Shown here piece after piece: positions 1-8,521 of a DNA stretch of 64,000 nt. Numbering within the stretch: position 1 is the stretch's first letter; each line of letters begins with the position of its first letter. The stretch is from an uncultured Eubacteriales bacterium. GTDB taxonomy: Bacteria; Bacillota; Clostridia; Oscillospirales; Acutalibacteraceae. The translations under genes were made by a program, and so were the position numbers. The DNA lies in assembly GCA_934692675.1 (NCBI GenBank), contig CAKUUD010000003.1:186001-250000 (forward strand), read 5' to 3'. The notes under the pieces are model-generated. The model did not search any database. It saw nothing but the letters and a program-made list of their open reading frames with translations, and was not told the DNA's origin.

Positions 1-3
1 TCT

Positions 4-1509
4 ATGGCTAACGGAAATAACGCCAATATCGGCTTTGAAAAACAAATTTGGGACGCAGCGTGCGTACTTTGGGGGCATATCCCTGCGGCAGAATACAGAA
101 AGGTTATCGTAGGTCTTATTTTCCTGCGTTACATATCAAGTGCATTTGAAAAGCGTTATCAAGAACTTGTTGCAGAAGGCGACGGCTTTGAAGATGACAG
201 AGACGCCTATGTAGAAGATAATATTTTCTTCGTGCCGGAGGACGCTCGTTGGAGCAAAATTGCTTCTTCTGCTCATACTCCCGAAATTGGTACGGTTATC
301 GACGACGCTATGAGAGCCATAGAAAAGGAAAATACAACTCTTAAAAATGTTTTGCCTAAGAATTACGCAAGCCCCGATTTGGACAAGCGTGTTTTAGGCG
401 ATGTTGTTGACCTGTTCACTAATATGGATATGGGCGACACCGAGGAAAGCAAAGACCTGCTTGGCAGAACTTATGAGTATTGTATTCAGCAGTTTGCCGC
501 TTATGAAGGTGTTAAGGGCGGTGAGTTCTACACTCCCGCAAGCATTGTTAAAACAATCGTTGCGATCTTAAAGCCGTTTAAGAATTGCCGTGTTTATGAC
601 CCTTGCTGCGGTTCGGGCGGTATGTTCGTACAGAGTGCAAAGTTCATTCAGGCTCACAGTGGCAAGCGTGGCGAAATCGCCGTTTACGGTCAGGAGTCCA
701 ATGCCGACACTTGGAAAATGGCTAAAATGAATATGGCTATTCGTGGTATTGACGCAGACTTCGGTCCGTATCAAGCAGATACATTCTTCAATGATTTACA
801 TAAAACGCTTAAAGCGGATTTCATTATGGCTAATCCACCTTTTAACCTTTCCAACTGGGGACAGGATAAACTGAAAGACGATGTTCGTTGGAAATACGGA
901 ACACCACCTGCCGGAAACGCTAACTATGCTTGGATTCAGCATATGATACACCACCTTGCCCCTAACGGAAAAATCGGTCTTGTACTTGCTAACGGTGCGT
1001 TGTCCTCTCAGTCAAGTGGCGAGGGCAAAATCAGAAAGAATATCATTCAGGCTGACCTTGTAGAAGGTATTGTTGCTCTGCCGACGCAGCTCTTTTACAG
1101 CGTTACTATTCCGGTAACACTTTGGTTTATCTCAAAGAACAAGAAACAAAAAGGTAAGACTTTGTTTATCGACGCCCGCAAAATGGGTTATATGGTTGAC
1201 CGCAAGCACAGGGATTTTACCGATGACGATATTCAGAAGTTGGCAGACACATTTACCGCTTTCCAAGAAGGAACGCTTGAAGATGTAAAAGGCTTCTGCG
1301 CTGTTGCTGATTTGCAGGAAATCGAAAAGCAAGACTTTATCCTTACTCCGGGCAGATATGTAGGTATTGAAGAAGTCGAGGATGACGGCGAACCCTTTGA
1401 AGAAAAATTGACACGCCTTACATCCGAGCTTTCCGATATGTTTGCAAAGTCTCACGAGTTAGAGGACGAAATCCGCAAGAAATTGGGGGCGATTGGGTAT
1501 GAAGTGTAA
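4..1509 (+). CDS. hsdM: Type I restriction-modification DNA methyltransferase subunit (HsdM)
   Basis: This is the modification subunit of a type I restriction system; it transfers a methyl group from S-adenosylmethionine to adenine in the site chosen by HsdS. The 501-residue product has the N-terminal helical HsdM domain (about residues 8-150) followed by an N6-adenine methylase domain. Visible motifs are the SAM-binding PCCGSGGMF near residue 200 and the catalytic NPPF near residue 278. The ATG at position 4 gives a normal HsdM N-terminus, but sequence upstream lies outside the window, so a slightly earlier start cannot be excluded. The gene overlaps the start of hsdS, so the two are translationally coupled. 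It opens an operon that continues to hsdR. Confidence 0.95.
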   Translation: MANGNNANIGFEKQIWDAACVLWGHIPAAEYRKVIVGLIFLRYISSAFEKRYQELVAEGDGFEDDRDAYVEDNIFFVPEDARWSKIASSAHTPEIGTVIDDAMRAIEKENTTLKNVLPKNYASPDLDKRVLGDVVDLFTNMDMGDTEESKDLLGRTYEYCIQQFAAYEGVKGGEFYTPASIVKTIVAILKPFKNCRVYDPCCGSGGMFVQSAKFIQAHSGKRGEIAVYGQESNADTWKMAKMNMAIRGIDADFGPYQADTFFNDLHKTLKADFIMANPPFNLSNWGQDKLKDDVRWKYGTPPAGNANYAWIQHMIHHLAPNGKIGLVLANGALSSQSSGEGKIRKNIIQADLVEGIVALPTQLFYSVTIPVTLWFISKNKKQKGKTLFIDARKMGYMVDRKHRDFTDDDIQKLADTFTAFQEGTLEDVKGFCAVADLQEIEKQDFILTPGRYVGIEEVEDDGEPFEEKLTRLTSELSDMFAKSHELEDEIRKKLGAIGYEV

Positions 1510-2635
1510 GCTTTCTGATATTTGCAGTTTTCGCAAAGGAAAAGTAGAAGTAGAAAATCTAAATGTGAAAAACTATATATCGACTGAAAATATGTTGCCA
1601 GATAAGTGTGGAATTACGGAGGCAAGTTCTTTACCGACTGTTTCTTTAACACAGGAATATAAAAACGGCGATGTCCTTGTTTCTAATATTCGCCCTTATT
1701 TCAAAAAAATTTGGCAAGCCCAATATGACGGCGGTTGCTCAAACGATGTATTAGTCTTTGTTCCAAAACCTAATACAGATAAAGATTTTTTGTATTATGT
1801 ACTTGCGGATGATGATTTCTTTACATATTCTATGGCAACATCAAAGGGAACAAAAATGCCACGAGGAGACAAAACCTCAATAATGCAATACGAAGTTCCG
1901 CTGATTGATTTGCAGGTGCAAAAGAAAATCGCAAGTGTTTTAAAATCATTAGATGATAAAATTGCACTTAATAATGCGATAAACAATAATTTAGAGCAGC
2001 AAGCTCAGGCAATATTCGCAAATGAGTTTTTATCTCTTGACACGCTACCCGAAGGCTGGAAGCAAGCCGGTTTGATAGACATTGCAGACTATCTAAATGG
2101 TCTTGCTATGCAAAAATATCGTCCAAACGCTGATGAAATCGGCATTCCAGTTCTTAAAATCAAGGAACTTCGTCAAGGATGTTGTGATGATAATAGTGAG
2201 TTATGCTCTCCAAATATTAAATCCGATTATATCATTCACGATGGCGATGTTATTTTTTCTTGGTCGGGCAGCTTATTGGTTGACCTTTGGTGTGGCGGTA
2301 TCTGCGGTTTGAATCAGCATTTATTCAAGGTCACATCAAGCAAATATGATAAATGGTTTTATTATGCTTGGACAAAACACCACCTTGACCGCTTTGTAGC
2401 AGTTGCCGCCGACAAAGCTACGACAATGGGTCATATTAAACGAGATGAACTTGCAAAAGCAGAAGTTCTTATTCCAAATGAAGCTGACTATAACCGCATA
2501 GGTGCTTTACTTCAGCCTATGTATGAAATGATTATATCGAATCGAATAGAAAATAAAAAACTTGCCGTAACAAGAGATACTTTGCTTCCTAAGCTGATGA
2601 ACGGCGTACTTGATGTTTCGAACATAGACCTTTAA
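1499..2635 (+). CDS. hsdS: Type I restriction-modification specificity subunit (HsdS)
   Basis: HsdS recognises the bipartite DNA target and anchors HsdM and HsdR. The protein shows the usual two-fold layout: target-recognition domain 1 (about residues 1-145), a conserved helix region containing QKKIASVLKSLDDKI, domain 2 (about 180-330) and a second helix region ending LLPKLMNG. I chose the ATG at 1499, which overlaps the last 11 bases of hsdM and lies 9 bases after a GGGGG ribosome-binding site; a TTG at 1493 is an in-frame alternative. The roughly 380-residue length is typical and no frameshift is visible. The recognition sequence cannot be deduced from the protein alone. Confidence 0.93.
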   Translation: MKCKLSDICSFRKGKVEVENLNVKNYISTENMLPDKCGITEASSLPTVSLTQEYKNGDVLVSNIRPYFKKIWQAQYDGGCSNDVLVFVPKPNTDKDFLYYVLADDDFFTYSMATSKGTKMPRGDKTSIMQYEVPLIDLQVQKKIASVLKSLDDKIALNNAINNNLEQQAQAIFANEFLSLDTLPEGWKQAGLIDIADYLNGLAMQKYRPNADEIGIPVLKIKELRQGCCDDNSELCSPNIKSDYIIHDGDVIFSWSGSLLVDLWCGGICGLNQHLFKVTSSKYDKWFYYAWTKHHLDRFVAVAADKATTMGHIKRDELAKAEVLIPNEADYNRIGALLQPMYEMIISNRIENKKLAVTRDTLLPKLMNGVLDVSNIDL

Positions 2636-2674
2636 GCCGCTAAATTATTGTTTATAAGGATAGGAGGGTTAGAA

Positions 2675-3466
2675 ATGAATAGGTTTGATGATGAAGATAA
2701 GATAATATCTCAATTTCAGGAAGTCAACGACAATGAGGTTATGTTTGCTGCCCAGTCTGAGACGATTGAAGATGTTTATATCTCAATTCATACGGAAGCC
2801 TTATGGAACAATTGGATAAATAGCTCCGGTAAGTCTGACCCGCCACCGGATTATTATTCTCCAAAAGACAAACTAATGATGGATGTTATGCGAGTTGACG
2901 ACCACGCTTTTGTAGATAAAAAAGGAAAAATTCAAAATCCGACTAATGCCGGAGAAAGCAAGCTTTATAAAGAACTTAAGGAAAGCGGCATACAAGAAAT
3001 CTTTCCTAATGCAGAACTTATAGTTAATGCCAAAACGCTTTTGTCGTCAGAGCAAGACCATAACTATTTGTTCTACAAATCAAATTTTGGGCGAATAGTA
3101 TCCGAACACATAAAAAAGCTTCCGCTTTATAAAAGCAACCACATCGGTTACAAAACCGTTTTGTTCGTAATGGATGAGTCCTCTGCGTATTTTCAATGTG
3201 AAAGCAATAAGCCGAATATGGATGAAGTACACGAAGGCGAAATGATAGCAGGAAAACCACATTTGTTCTTTTGGGATGAAAACTTCGTAAATGTCTTTTT
3301 ACATAGCGGTATTGACTATTTGATTTGGTATGCACCATATAAGTTGCTCAGAACTTCACAAGGAATTTTAGAACTTCCTAAGGTTGTGATGTTTGACTGT
3401 AAAACCGGAAACTACGATAATTTAATCAAGTATAACGAAGAAAGAATATGCAGCTCCGAGCTGTAA
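2675..3466 (+). CDS. Unknown protein encoded inside the type I restriction operon
   Basis: I do not recognise this 263-residue protein. It lies between hsdS and hsdR in the same direction with short gaps (39 and 17 bases), so it is probably co-transcribed with them. The ATG at 2675 is preceded by a good GGAGGG site. There is no signal peptide or membrane segment. The N-terminal part is acidic (MNRFDDEDKII) and the C-terminal half is rich in aromatic residues and beta-strand-like stretches such as KTVLFVMD, HLFFWDENF and PKVVMFDC. Its position suggests an accessory role in restriction, such as control, an additional nuclease or an anti-phage function, but this is inferred from context only. 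Confidence 0.8.
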   Translation: MNRFDDEDKIISQFQEVNDNEVMFAAQSETIEDVYISIHTEALWNNWINSSGKSDPPPDYYSPKDKLMMDVMRVDDHAFVDKKGKIQNPTNAGESKLYKELKESGIQEIFPNAELIVNAKTLLSSEQDHNYLFYKSNFGRIVSEHIKKLPLYKSNHIGYKTVLFVMDESSAYFQCESNKPNMDEVHEGEMIAGKPHLFFWDENFVNVFLHSGIDYLIWYAPYKLLRTSQGILELPKVVMFDCKTGNYDNLIKYNEERICSSEL

Positions 3467-3483
3467 AATAAGGAGAAATGAAA

Positions 3484-6400
3484 ATGCCGGGATTATATAC
3501 CGAAGCCGATTATGAAAATTCAGTAATCGAGCTATTCAGAAATGATTTGGGATACGAGTACGCATACGGTCCCGATATAGAAAGGGACTTTTACAGTCCG
3601 CTATATGAGGAAGTTCTGCTTGACTCTCTGTACCGTTTGAACAGAGGGTTGCCCGATGACGCCATTTCTGACGCACTATTCAAGCTGAGGAACTTTGAAA
3701 ACGGCGAGCTTGTGCAGAAAAACGCCGTGTTTATGGACTATCTGCAAAACGGTATCCCGGTAAGATATTTTGTTGACGGCGAGGAGCGTTCCTCTATCGT
3801 CTATCTTGTTGATTATAAAAATCCCGACAATAACTCCTTTATCGTAGCTAACCAATGGACTTTTATTGAGAACAGCAACAAACGCCCCGATGTAATTCTT
3901 TTTTTGAACGGCTTGCCGGTTGTATTGGTCGAGCTGAAATCTCCGTCCCGTGAAGAAACGGACGCTTCCGAAGCGTACAGGCAGCTCCGTAACTATATGA
4001 AAGAAATCCCGTCTATGTTCATTTACAACGCTATTTGCGTAATGAGCGACCAGTTGACCTCAAAAGCGGGTACGATCACCTCCGGTGAAGACCGCTTTAT
4101 GGAGTGGAAAACAAAAGACGGCAACTACGAAAACACGCAGTATGCACAGTTTGATACTTTCTTTGAGGGTATGTTCCAAAAAGAAAGACTGCTCGATATA
4201 ATCAAAAACTTTATTTGCTTTTCTAACGAGGGTATCAATTCGTTCAAGATACTTGCAGGTTATCATCAATACTTTGCGGTCAGAAAAGCGATTGAATCCA
4301 CAAAACACGCTACCGTTACAGATGGTAAGGGCGGCGTATTTTGGCACACCCAAGGCAGCGGAAAGTCGTTGTCTATGGTATTCTATGCTCATTTGTTGCA
4401 AGAAACGTTAGACAGTCCGACGATTGTTGTTATCACAGACAGAAACGACCTTGACGACCAGCTTTACGGTCAGTTTGCAAAGTGCAAAGACTTTTTAAGG
4501 CAAGAGCCGGTACACGCTACTTGCAGAAAGCTGACAGAAACTTCGGGTAAAAATGATGTCGGATTAAAGGACTGGTTGGACGGCAGACAGGCAAACGGAA
4601 TTATTTTTACCACTATGCAAAAGTTCGAGGAGTCTCACGAAGCGTTATCTGAACGCCACAATATCGTGGTTATGGCAGACGAAGCACACCGTGGACAATA
4701 CGGACTGACCGAAACCGTGGACGCTAAAACCGGTAAGGTTAAAATCGGTACAGCTCGTGTTATCCGCAACACTTTGCCTAACGCTACATATATCGGCTTT
4801 ACAGGCACACCTATTTCTTCAAAAGACCGCAGCACTCGTGAGGTATTTGGTGACTATATCGATATTTACGATATGACGCAGGCGGTCGAGGACGGAGCGA
4901 CACGCCCTGTCTATTACGAAAGCCGTGTAATTAAGCTCAATCTCGACGAAGCAACGCTACGGATGATTGATACCGAGTATGATATTATGTCCGCCAATGC
5001 CGATGAAGAAGTCATCGAAAAGAGCAAGCGTGAACTCGGTCAGATGGAAGCAATCCTCGGCAATGATAATACAATCAACTCACTTGTAAGCGATATACTC
5101 GACCACTACGAGAACAACAGAGAAAACCAGCTGACAGGCAAGGCAATGATTGTTGCCTACTCCCGCCCTATCGCTATGAAAATTTACAAACGCATTTTAG
5201 AGTTGCGCCCTGCTTGGACAGAAAAGGTTGCAGTTGTAATGACTTCCGGCAACAACGACCCGGAAGAATGGCGTGAGATAATCGGCAATAAGCACCACAA
5301 GGACGAGCTTGCAAAGAAATTCAAGGACAACAACAGTCCGCTTAAAATCGCAATCGTTGTAGATATGTGGCTCACAGGCTTTGATGTACCGTCACTTGCC
5401 ACTATGTATGTTTACAAGCCTATGTCGGGACATAATCTTATGCAGGCTATCGCCCGTGTAAACCGTGTATTCCGTGACAAGGAGGGCGGTCTTGTAGTTG
5501 ACTATGTGGGCATTGCAACGGCACTTAAAAAAGCTATGAACGATTACACCGCCCGTGATAAAAAGAATTACGGCGACACCGATGTTGCAAAGGTTGCATT
5601 CCCGAAATTCCAAGAAAAGCTGTCCGTCTGCCGTGACAAGTTCCACGGATTTGATTATTCCAAGTTCCAAACCGGCACAGACCTTGAAAGGTCTAAGACT
5701 ATCAGCGGCGCTGTCAACTTCATTATGGGCAGAGAAAAAATCGACGATAAGGACTCGTTCGTAAAAGAAGCACTTATGCTTCATCAGGCTTTGTCCCTAT
5801 GTTCCTCTATGGTTGATGAGGACGACCGTATCGAAGCGGCGTTCTTTGAGTCTGTGCGTGTACTTGTTTTAAGGCTTGCAAACACAGGTGTCGGCAAAAA
5901 AATATCCCTGCCTGAAATGAACGCAAGAATTAACGAACTCTTAAAGCAGAGTATCAAGAGCGAAGGCGTTATCAACCTTTTCTCGGATATTAAAGAAGAA
6001 TTCTCCCTCTTTGACCCGAAGTTCTTGCAAGAAGTTGCAAATATGAAAGAAAAGAACCTTGCCGTCGAACTTTTGAAAAAGTTGATTGCGGAGCAGGTTT
6101 CTGTTTACCGCAGGACGAATGTTGTTAAATCCGAAAAGTTCAGCGAGATTATGCAGCGTTCGCTTAATGCGTATTTGAACGGTATGCTGACAAACGAAGA
6201 AGTCATTGAAGAAATGCTGAAACTGGCAAAGCAAATTGCGGCAGCACAAAAAGAGGGTGACCAACTCGGACTTACAGCCGATGAGCTTGCTTTCTACGAT
6301 GCTCTCACGAAGCCGCAGGCAATCAAGGACTTCTACGAAAACGACGAACTCATAGCCATTACAAAAGAGCTTGCCGATACCCTCCGCAAAAACAAGACGA

Positions 6401-6555
6401 TTGACTGGCAAAAGCGTGAGTCCGCAAGAGCAAAAATGCGTATGCTCATTAAGAAACTTTTGAAAAAGCACAAGTATCCGCCGGAGGGTATGGATGACGC
6501 AGTTCAGACCGTGATGACGCAGTGCGAGCTTTGGACGGATAATATAGCGTTTTGA
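3484..6555 (+). CDS. hsdR: Type I restriction enzyme ATP-dependent endonuclease/translocase subunit (HsdR)
   Basis: HsdR is the motor and nuclease of the restriction complex; it translocates unmethylated DNA using ATP and cleaves it at a distance. The roughly 1,020-residue product has the N-terminal nuclease fold with the PD-ExK signature (RPDVILFLNGLP then VELKSP, about residues 135-155), Walker A TQGSGKS near 289, DEAH near 397, motif III GFTGTP near 438, and motif VI QAIARVNRVFRD near 653, then a helical C-terminal region for binding the methylase core. An ATG at 3484 lies 8 bases from AGGAG and is preferred over the ATG at 3478, which is only 2 bases away. All catalytic motifs are intact, so the system looks functional. 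Confidence 0.95.
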   Translation: MPGLYTEADYENSVIELFRNDLGYEYAYGPDIERDFYSPLYEEVLLDSLYRLNRGLPDDAISDALFKLRNFENGELVQKNAVFMDYLQNGIPVRYFVDGEERSSIVYLVDYKNPDNNSFIVANQWTFIENSNKRPDVILFLNGLPVVLVELKSPSREETDASEAYRQLRNYMKEIPSMFIYNAICVMSDQLTSKAGTITSGEDRFMEWKTKDGNYENTQYAQFDTFFEGMFQKERLLDIIKNFICFSNEGINSFKILAGYHQYFAVRKAIESTKHATVTDGKGGVFWHTQGSGKSLSMVFYAHLLQETLDSPTIVVITDRNDLDDQLYGQFAKCKDFLRQEPVHATCRKLTETSGKNDVGLKDWLDGRQANGIIFTTMQKFEESHEALSERHNIVVMADEAHRGQYGLTETVDAKTGKVKIGTARVIRNTLPNATYIGFTGTPISSKDRSTREVFGDYIDIYDMTQAVEDGATRPVYYESRVIKLNLDEATLRMIDTEYDIMSANADEEVIEKSKRELGQMEAILGNDNTINSLVSDILDHYENNRENQLTGKAMIVAYSRPIAMKIYKRILELRPAWTEKVAVVMTSGNNDPEEWREIIGNKHHKDELAKKFKDNNSPLKIAIVVDMWLTGFDVPSLATMYVYKPMSGHNLMQAIARVNRVFRDKEGGLVVDYVGIATALKKAMNDYTARDKKNYGDTDVAKVAFPKFQEKLSVCRDKFHGFDYSKFQTGTDLERSKTISGAVNFIMGREKIDDKDSFVKEALMLHQALSLCSSMVDEDDRIEAAFFESVRVLVLRLANTGVGKKISLPEMNARINELLKQSIKSEGVINLFSDIKEEFSLFDPKFLQEVANMKEKNLAVELLKKLIAEQVSVYRRTNVVKSEKFSEIMQRSLNAYLNGMLTNEEVIEEMLKLAKQIAAAQKEGDQLGLTADELAFYDALTKPQAIKDFYENDELIAITKELADTLRKNKTIDWQKRESARAKMRMLIKKLLKKHKYPPEGMDDAVQTVMTQCELWTDNIAF

Positions 6556-6633
6556 TAAAGTAAAAAATAAATTGTTTATATATTACATCAAGTATGGCAA
6601 AAACAATTATATGATCAAAGGGGGTATTTTACA

Positions 6634-7791
6634 TTGGCAGAAGTCCTAACTGGGGTAAACGGCAATATTCTTAAGTGGGCACGAGAGTTTTACAATATGT
6701 CACTCGAAGAAGCCGCTAATGCTATTGGAGTGAACTATGAAAAATATTGCAACTGGGAAAACGGTTCTGATTTTCCTACTTATGCAAAGCTGAGAAAAGT
6801 AAGTGATGTTTTTCATAAGCCGAGCGCAATATTTTTCTTTCCAGAGCCACCAACACTTCCTTCGATTAAGGGCGATCTGAGAACATTACCGGAAGAAGTT
6901 GTTGATAGGTTAAGCAAGAATGTAATAATTCAATTTGAAAAGGCGAAGGCATATCAAATTAGCTTGCGCGAATTATACGGCGATAAGCAAAGCGTTTTAA
7001 GCAATCGTTCAAACTTTCCTAAAGAAACAAATGAACTTTGCGATTATATTAGAAACATTATGGCGTTTCCAATTAAATCGCAAAAAGGCCGTAAAAGTGC
7101 AAAAGTTGTTTTCGAAATATTCAGAGAAAAGTTTTATGAATTAGGCATTTATGTTTTTAAGGATTCTTTTAAGGACAACAATATTTCAGGCCTTTGTTTG
7201 AATGACAGCCAATACCCAATTATTATCATTAATAATTCAATGTCTTTTGCTAGGCAGAATTTTACTTTGTTTCACGAGTTATATCACTTGATCTCTAATA
7301 CTAGCGGTGCAGAGATTATCAGAGACGATTTCTATGTATACCTGGATGATCAGCAAACTCAAAGCGAGAAGCAGTGCGATGTTTTTGCTAATGCCTTTCT
7401 TGTTCCAATAGATGACTTTAAAATTGAGTTGGAAAAAGTCCCGCTCGATGAAGATAGAATTACCGATCTAGCAATCCTATATTCTGTAAGCAAAGAGGCG
7501 ATTATGTATAAGCTTCTTACAATGAAAATAATAACGCACAAAGACTATGATAGGTTAAAGGAAACTTTCTATGGAGATGCCTTGCGCAATCTTCCAAAGA
7601 AAGGCAAAGAGAGTGGTGGCGGAAATTACTATTTGACAAAGTTATCATACTTGGGGCAGCGATATGCTGGAGATGTATTTAGGGAATACTTTTCTGGTCG
7701 TATCGATAATGTTCGTGCGAGTGAAATGTTAAATAGTAAAATTGATCATCTCCCTAAACTTGAAAGCGCATATTTTAGGGGGTTGAAATAA
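6634..7791 (+). CDS. XRE-family HTH / ImmA-IrrE-type zinc peptidase
   Basis: The product has an N-terminal helix-turn-helix of the XRE type (about residues 9-60, including SLEEAANAIGVNYEKYCNWENG) and a C-terminal ImmA/IrrE-like metallopeptidase domain with the zinc motif HELYH near residue 213 and the conserved ANAFLVP further on. Such fused proteins act as regulators or antitoxins, and some cleave repressors of mobile elements. The start is a TTG at 6634 behind a GGGGG site. Its stop overlaps the ATG of the next gene by one base (TAATG), so the pair is translationally coupled. Known pairs of this peptidase family with DUF4411 proteins suggest a toxin-antitoxin module; which partner is toxic is inference. 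Confidence 0.88.
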   Translation: MAEVLTGVNGNILKWAREFYNMSLEEAANAIGVNYEKYCNWENGSDFPTYAKLRKVSDVFHKPSAIFFFPEPPTLPSIKGDLRTLPEEVVDRLSKNVIIQFEKAKAYQISLRELYGDKQSVLSNRSNFPKETNELCDYIRNIMAFPIKSQKGRKSAKVVFEIFREKFYELGIYVFKDSFKDNNISGLCLNDSQYPIIIINNSMSFARQNFTLFHELYHLISNTSGAEIIRDDFYVYLDDQQTQSEKQCDVFANAFLVPIDDFKIELEKVPLDEDRITDLAILYSVSKEAIMYKLLTMKIITHKDYDRLKETFYGDALRNLPKKGKESGGGNYYLTKLSYLGQRYAGDVFREYFSGRIDNVRASEMLNSKIDHLPKLESAYFRGLK

Positions 7792-8267
7792 TGGTGTACA
7801 TTTTAGATACTAACATTTTCAGAAAACTGCTTGATCATTTTCCCAAAAAAGGAAAGGCGTTCGAAATTGTTTGGGAAGCTTTGGACGGTGCAATAGCTAA
7901 TAAAACTGTCGTTTCAGTCGATGAGTGCTTTAATGAAATCGCTAATCATTATTCGCCTGATAGTGAAAATTTCAAATGGGTAAAAAGCAGAAAAGAAATG
8001 TTCTTAAATCCTACCAATGCTGAATCTTTAATACTTAAAGAGCTGTTCCAAAAATCAAAAATGCAAGAAAGCGTTCATACTAAAAATATACTTAACAACC
8101 GTCCTTCTGCGGATGCATATCTCGTAGCAAAAGCTAAAATATTAAATGCTATTTTAGTTACAAGCGAGACATATAAACCACACTCTGCTCAACTGCCCAA
8201 TATTTGCGAAGAATTGGGCGTCAAATATATTTCTTACGATGATTTTATGGAAGCACTTTCGTCTTGA
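7791..8267 (+). CDS. DUF4411-like PIN-domain protein, probable toxin of the pair
   Basis: This 158-residue protein begins MVYILDTNIFRKLL, the typical first strand and aspartate of PIN-like nucleases. It has further acidic residues at the positions expected for the metal site (VDECFNE near 43, RPSADAYLVAKA near 105) and a late SYDDF. It matches the DUF4411 pattern. It starts inside the stop codon of the ImmA/IrrE-type gene, an arrangement typical of toxin-antitoxin operons. PIN toxins are usually RNases; this activity is inferred from the family. A 13-bp hairpin lies about 130 bases downstream. Confidence 0.82.
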   Translation: MVYILDTNIFRKLLDHFPKKGKAFEIVWEALDGAIANKTVVSVDECFNEIANHYSPDSENFKWVKSRKEMFLNPTNAESLILKELFQKSKMQESVHTKNILNNRPSADAYLVAKAKILNAILVTSETYKPHSAQLPNICEELGVKYISYDDFMEALSS

Positions 8268-8478
8268 ACAGCATAGCATCAGGCGCGAGAGGTTGACCTC
8301 CGTGCCTACCATTATTATATTTGATTATATGCTCATCGATTTTGTCGGTGTACTTGCCTTGAGGGATTACAAGATCTTTTTTCACAAAAATCACCTGAAC
8401 AAAGTGAAAATTCGCTGAATTTTCACTTTTCACTGAGAATAAACCCATGCCATTTTCGCAAAAACACAGTATATTACA
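8268..8478. other. Intergenic stretch with a hairpin and a possible gene remnant
   Basis: This gap between the DUF4411 gene and the convergent Fic gene contains no convincing gene. A 67-codon minus-strand frame (8448-8245) reads into the toxin gene and includes KYTDKIDEHIIKYNNGRHGG, which looks protein-like but has no good ribosome-binding site and no recognised relative; it may be the end of a decayed mobile-element gene. The stretch also holds a hairpin at 8401-8429. Confidence 0.4.
8401..8429. repeat. Perfect 13-bp inverted repeat, tight hairpin
   Basis: The arms at 8401-8413 and 8417-8429 (AAAGTGAAAATTC and its complement) are separated by only GCT. On the plus strand it follows the DUF4411 gene and could stop transcription or stabilise the mRNA end, though there is no clear T run. 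A protein-binding palindrome is an alternative. Confidence 0.5.
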
Positions 8479-8521
8479 AAACCCTCACGCACGGCACTTT
8501 CAAAGCCGTGCGTGAGGGTTT
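8479..8521 (-). terminator. Rho-independent terminator of the Fic gene
   Basis: A perfect 17-bp stem (8479-8495 with 8505-8521) encloses a 9-base loop. On the minus strand it begins at the last base of the Fic stop codon and is followed by TTTTGTAATATACT, a moderate T-rich tail. It could also act on plus-strand transcripts from the DUF4411 gene. Confidence 0.8.
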
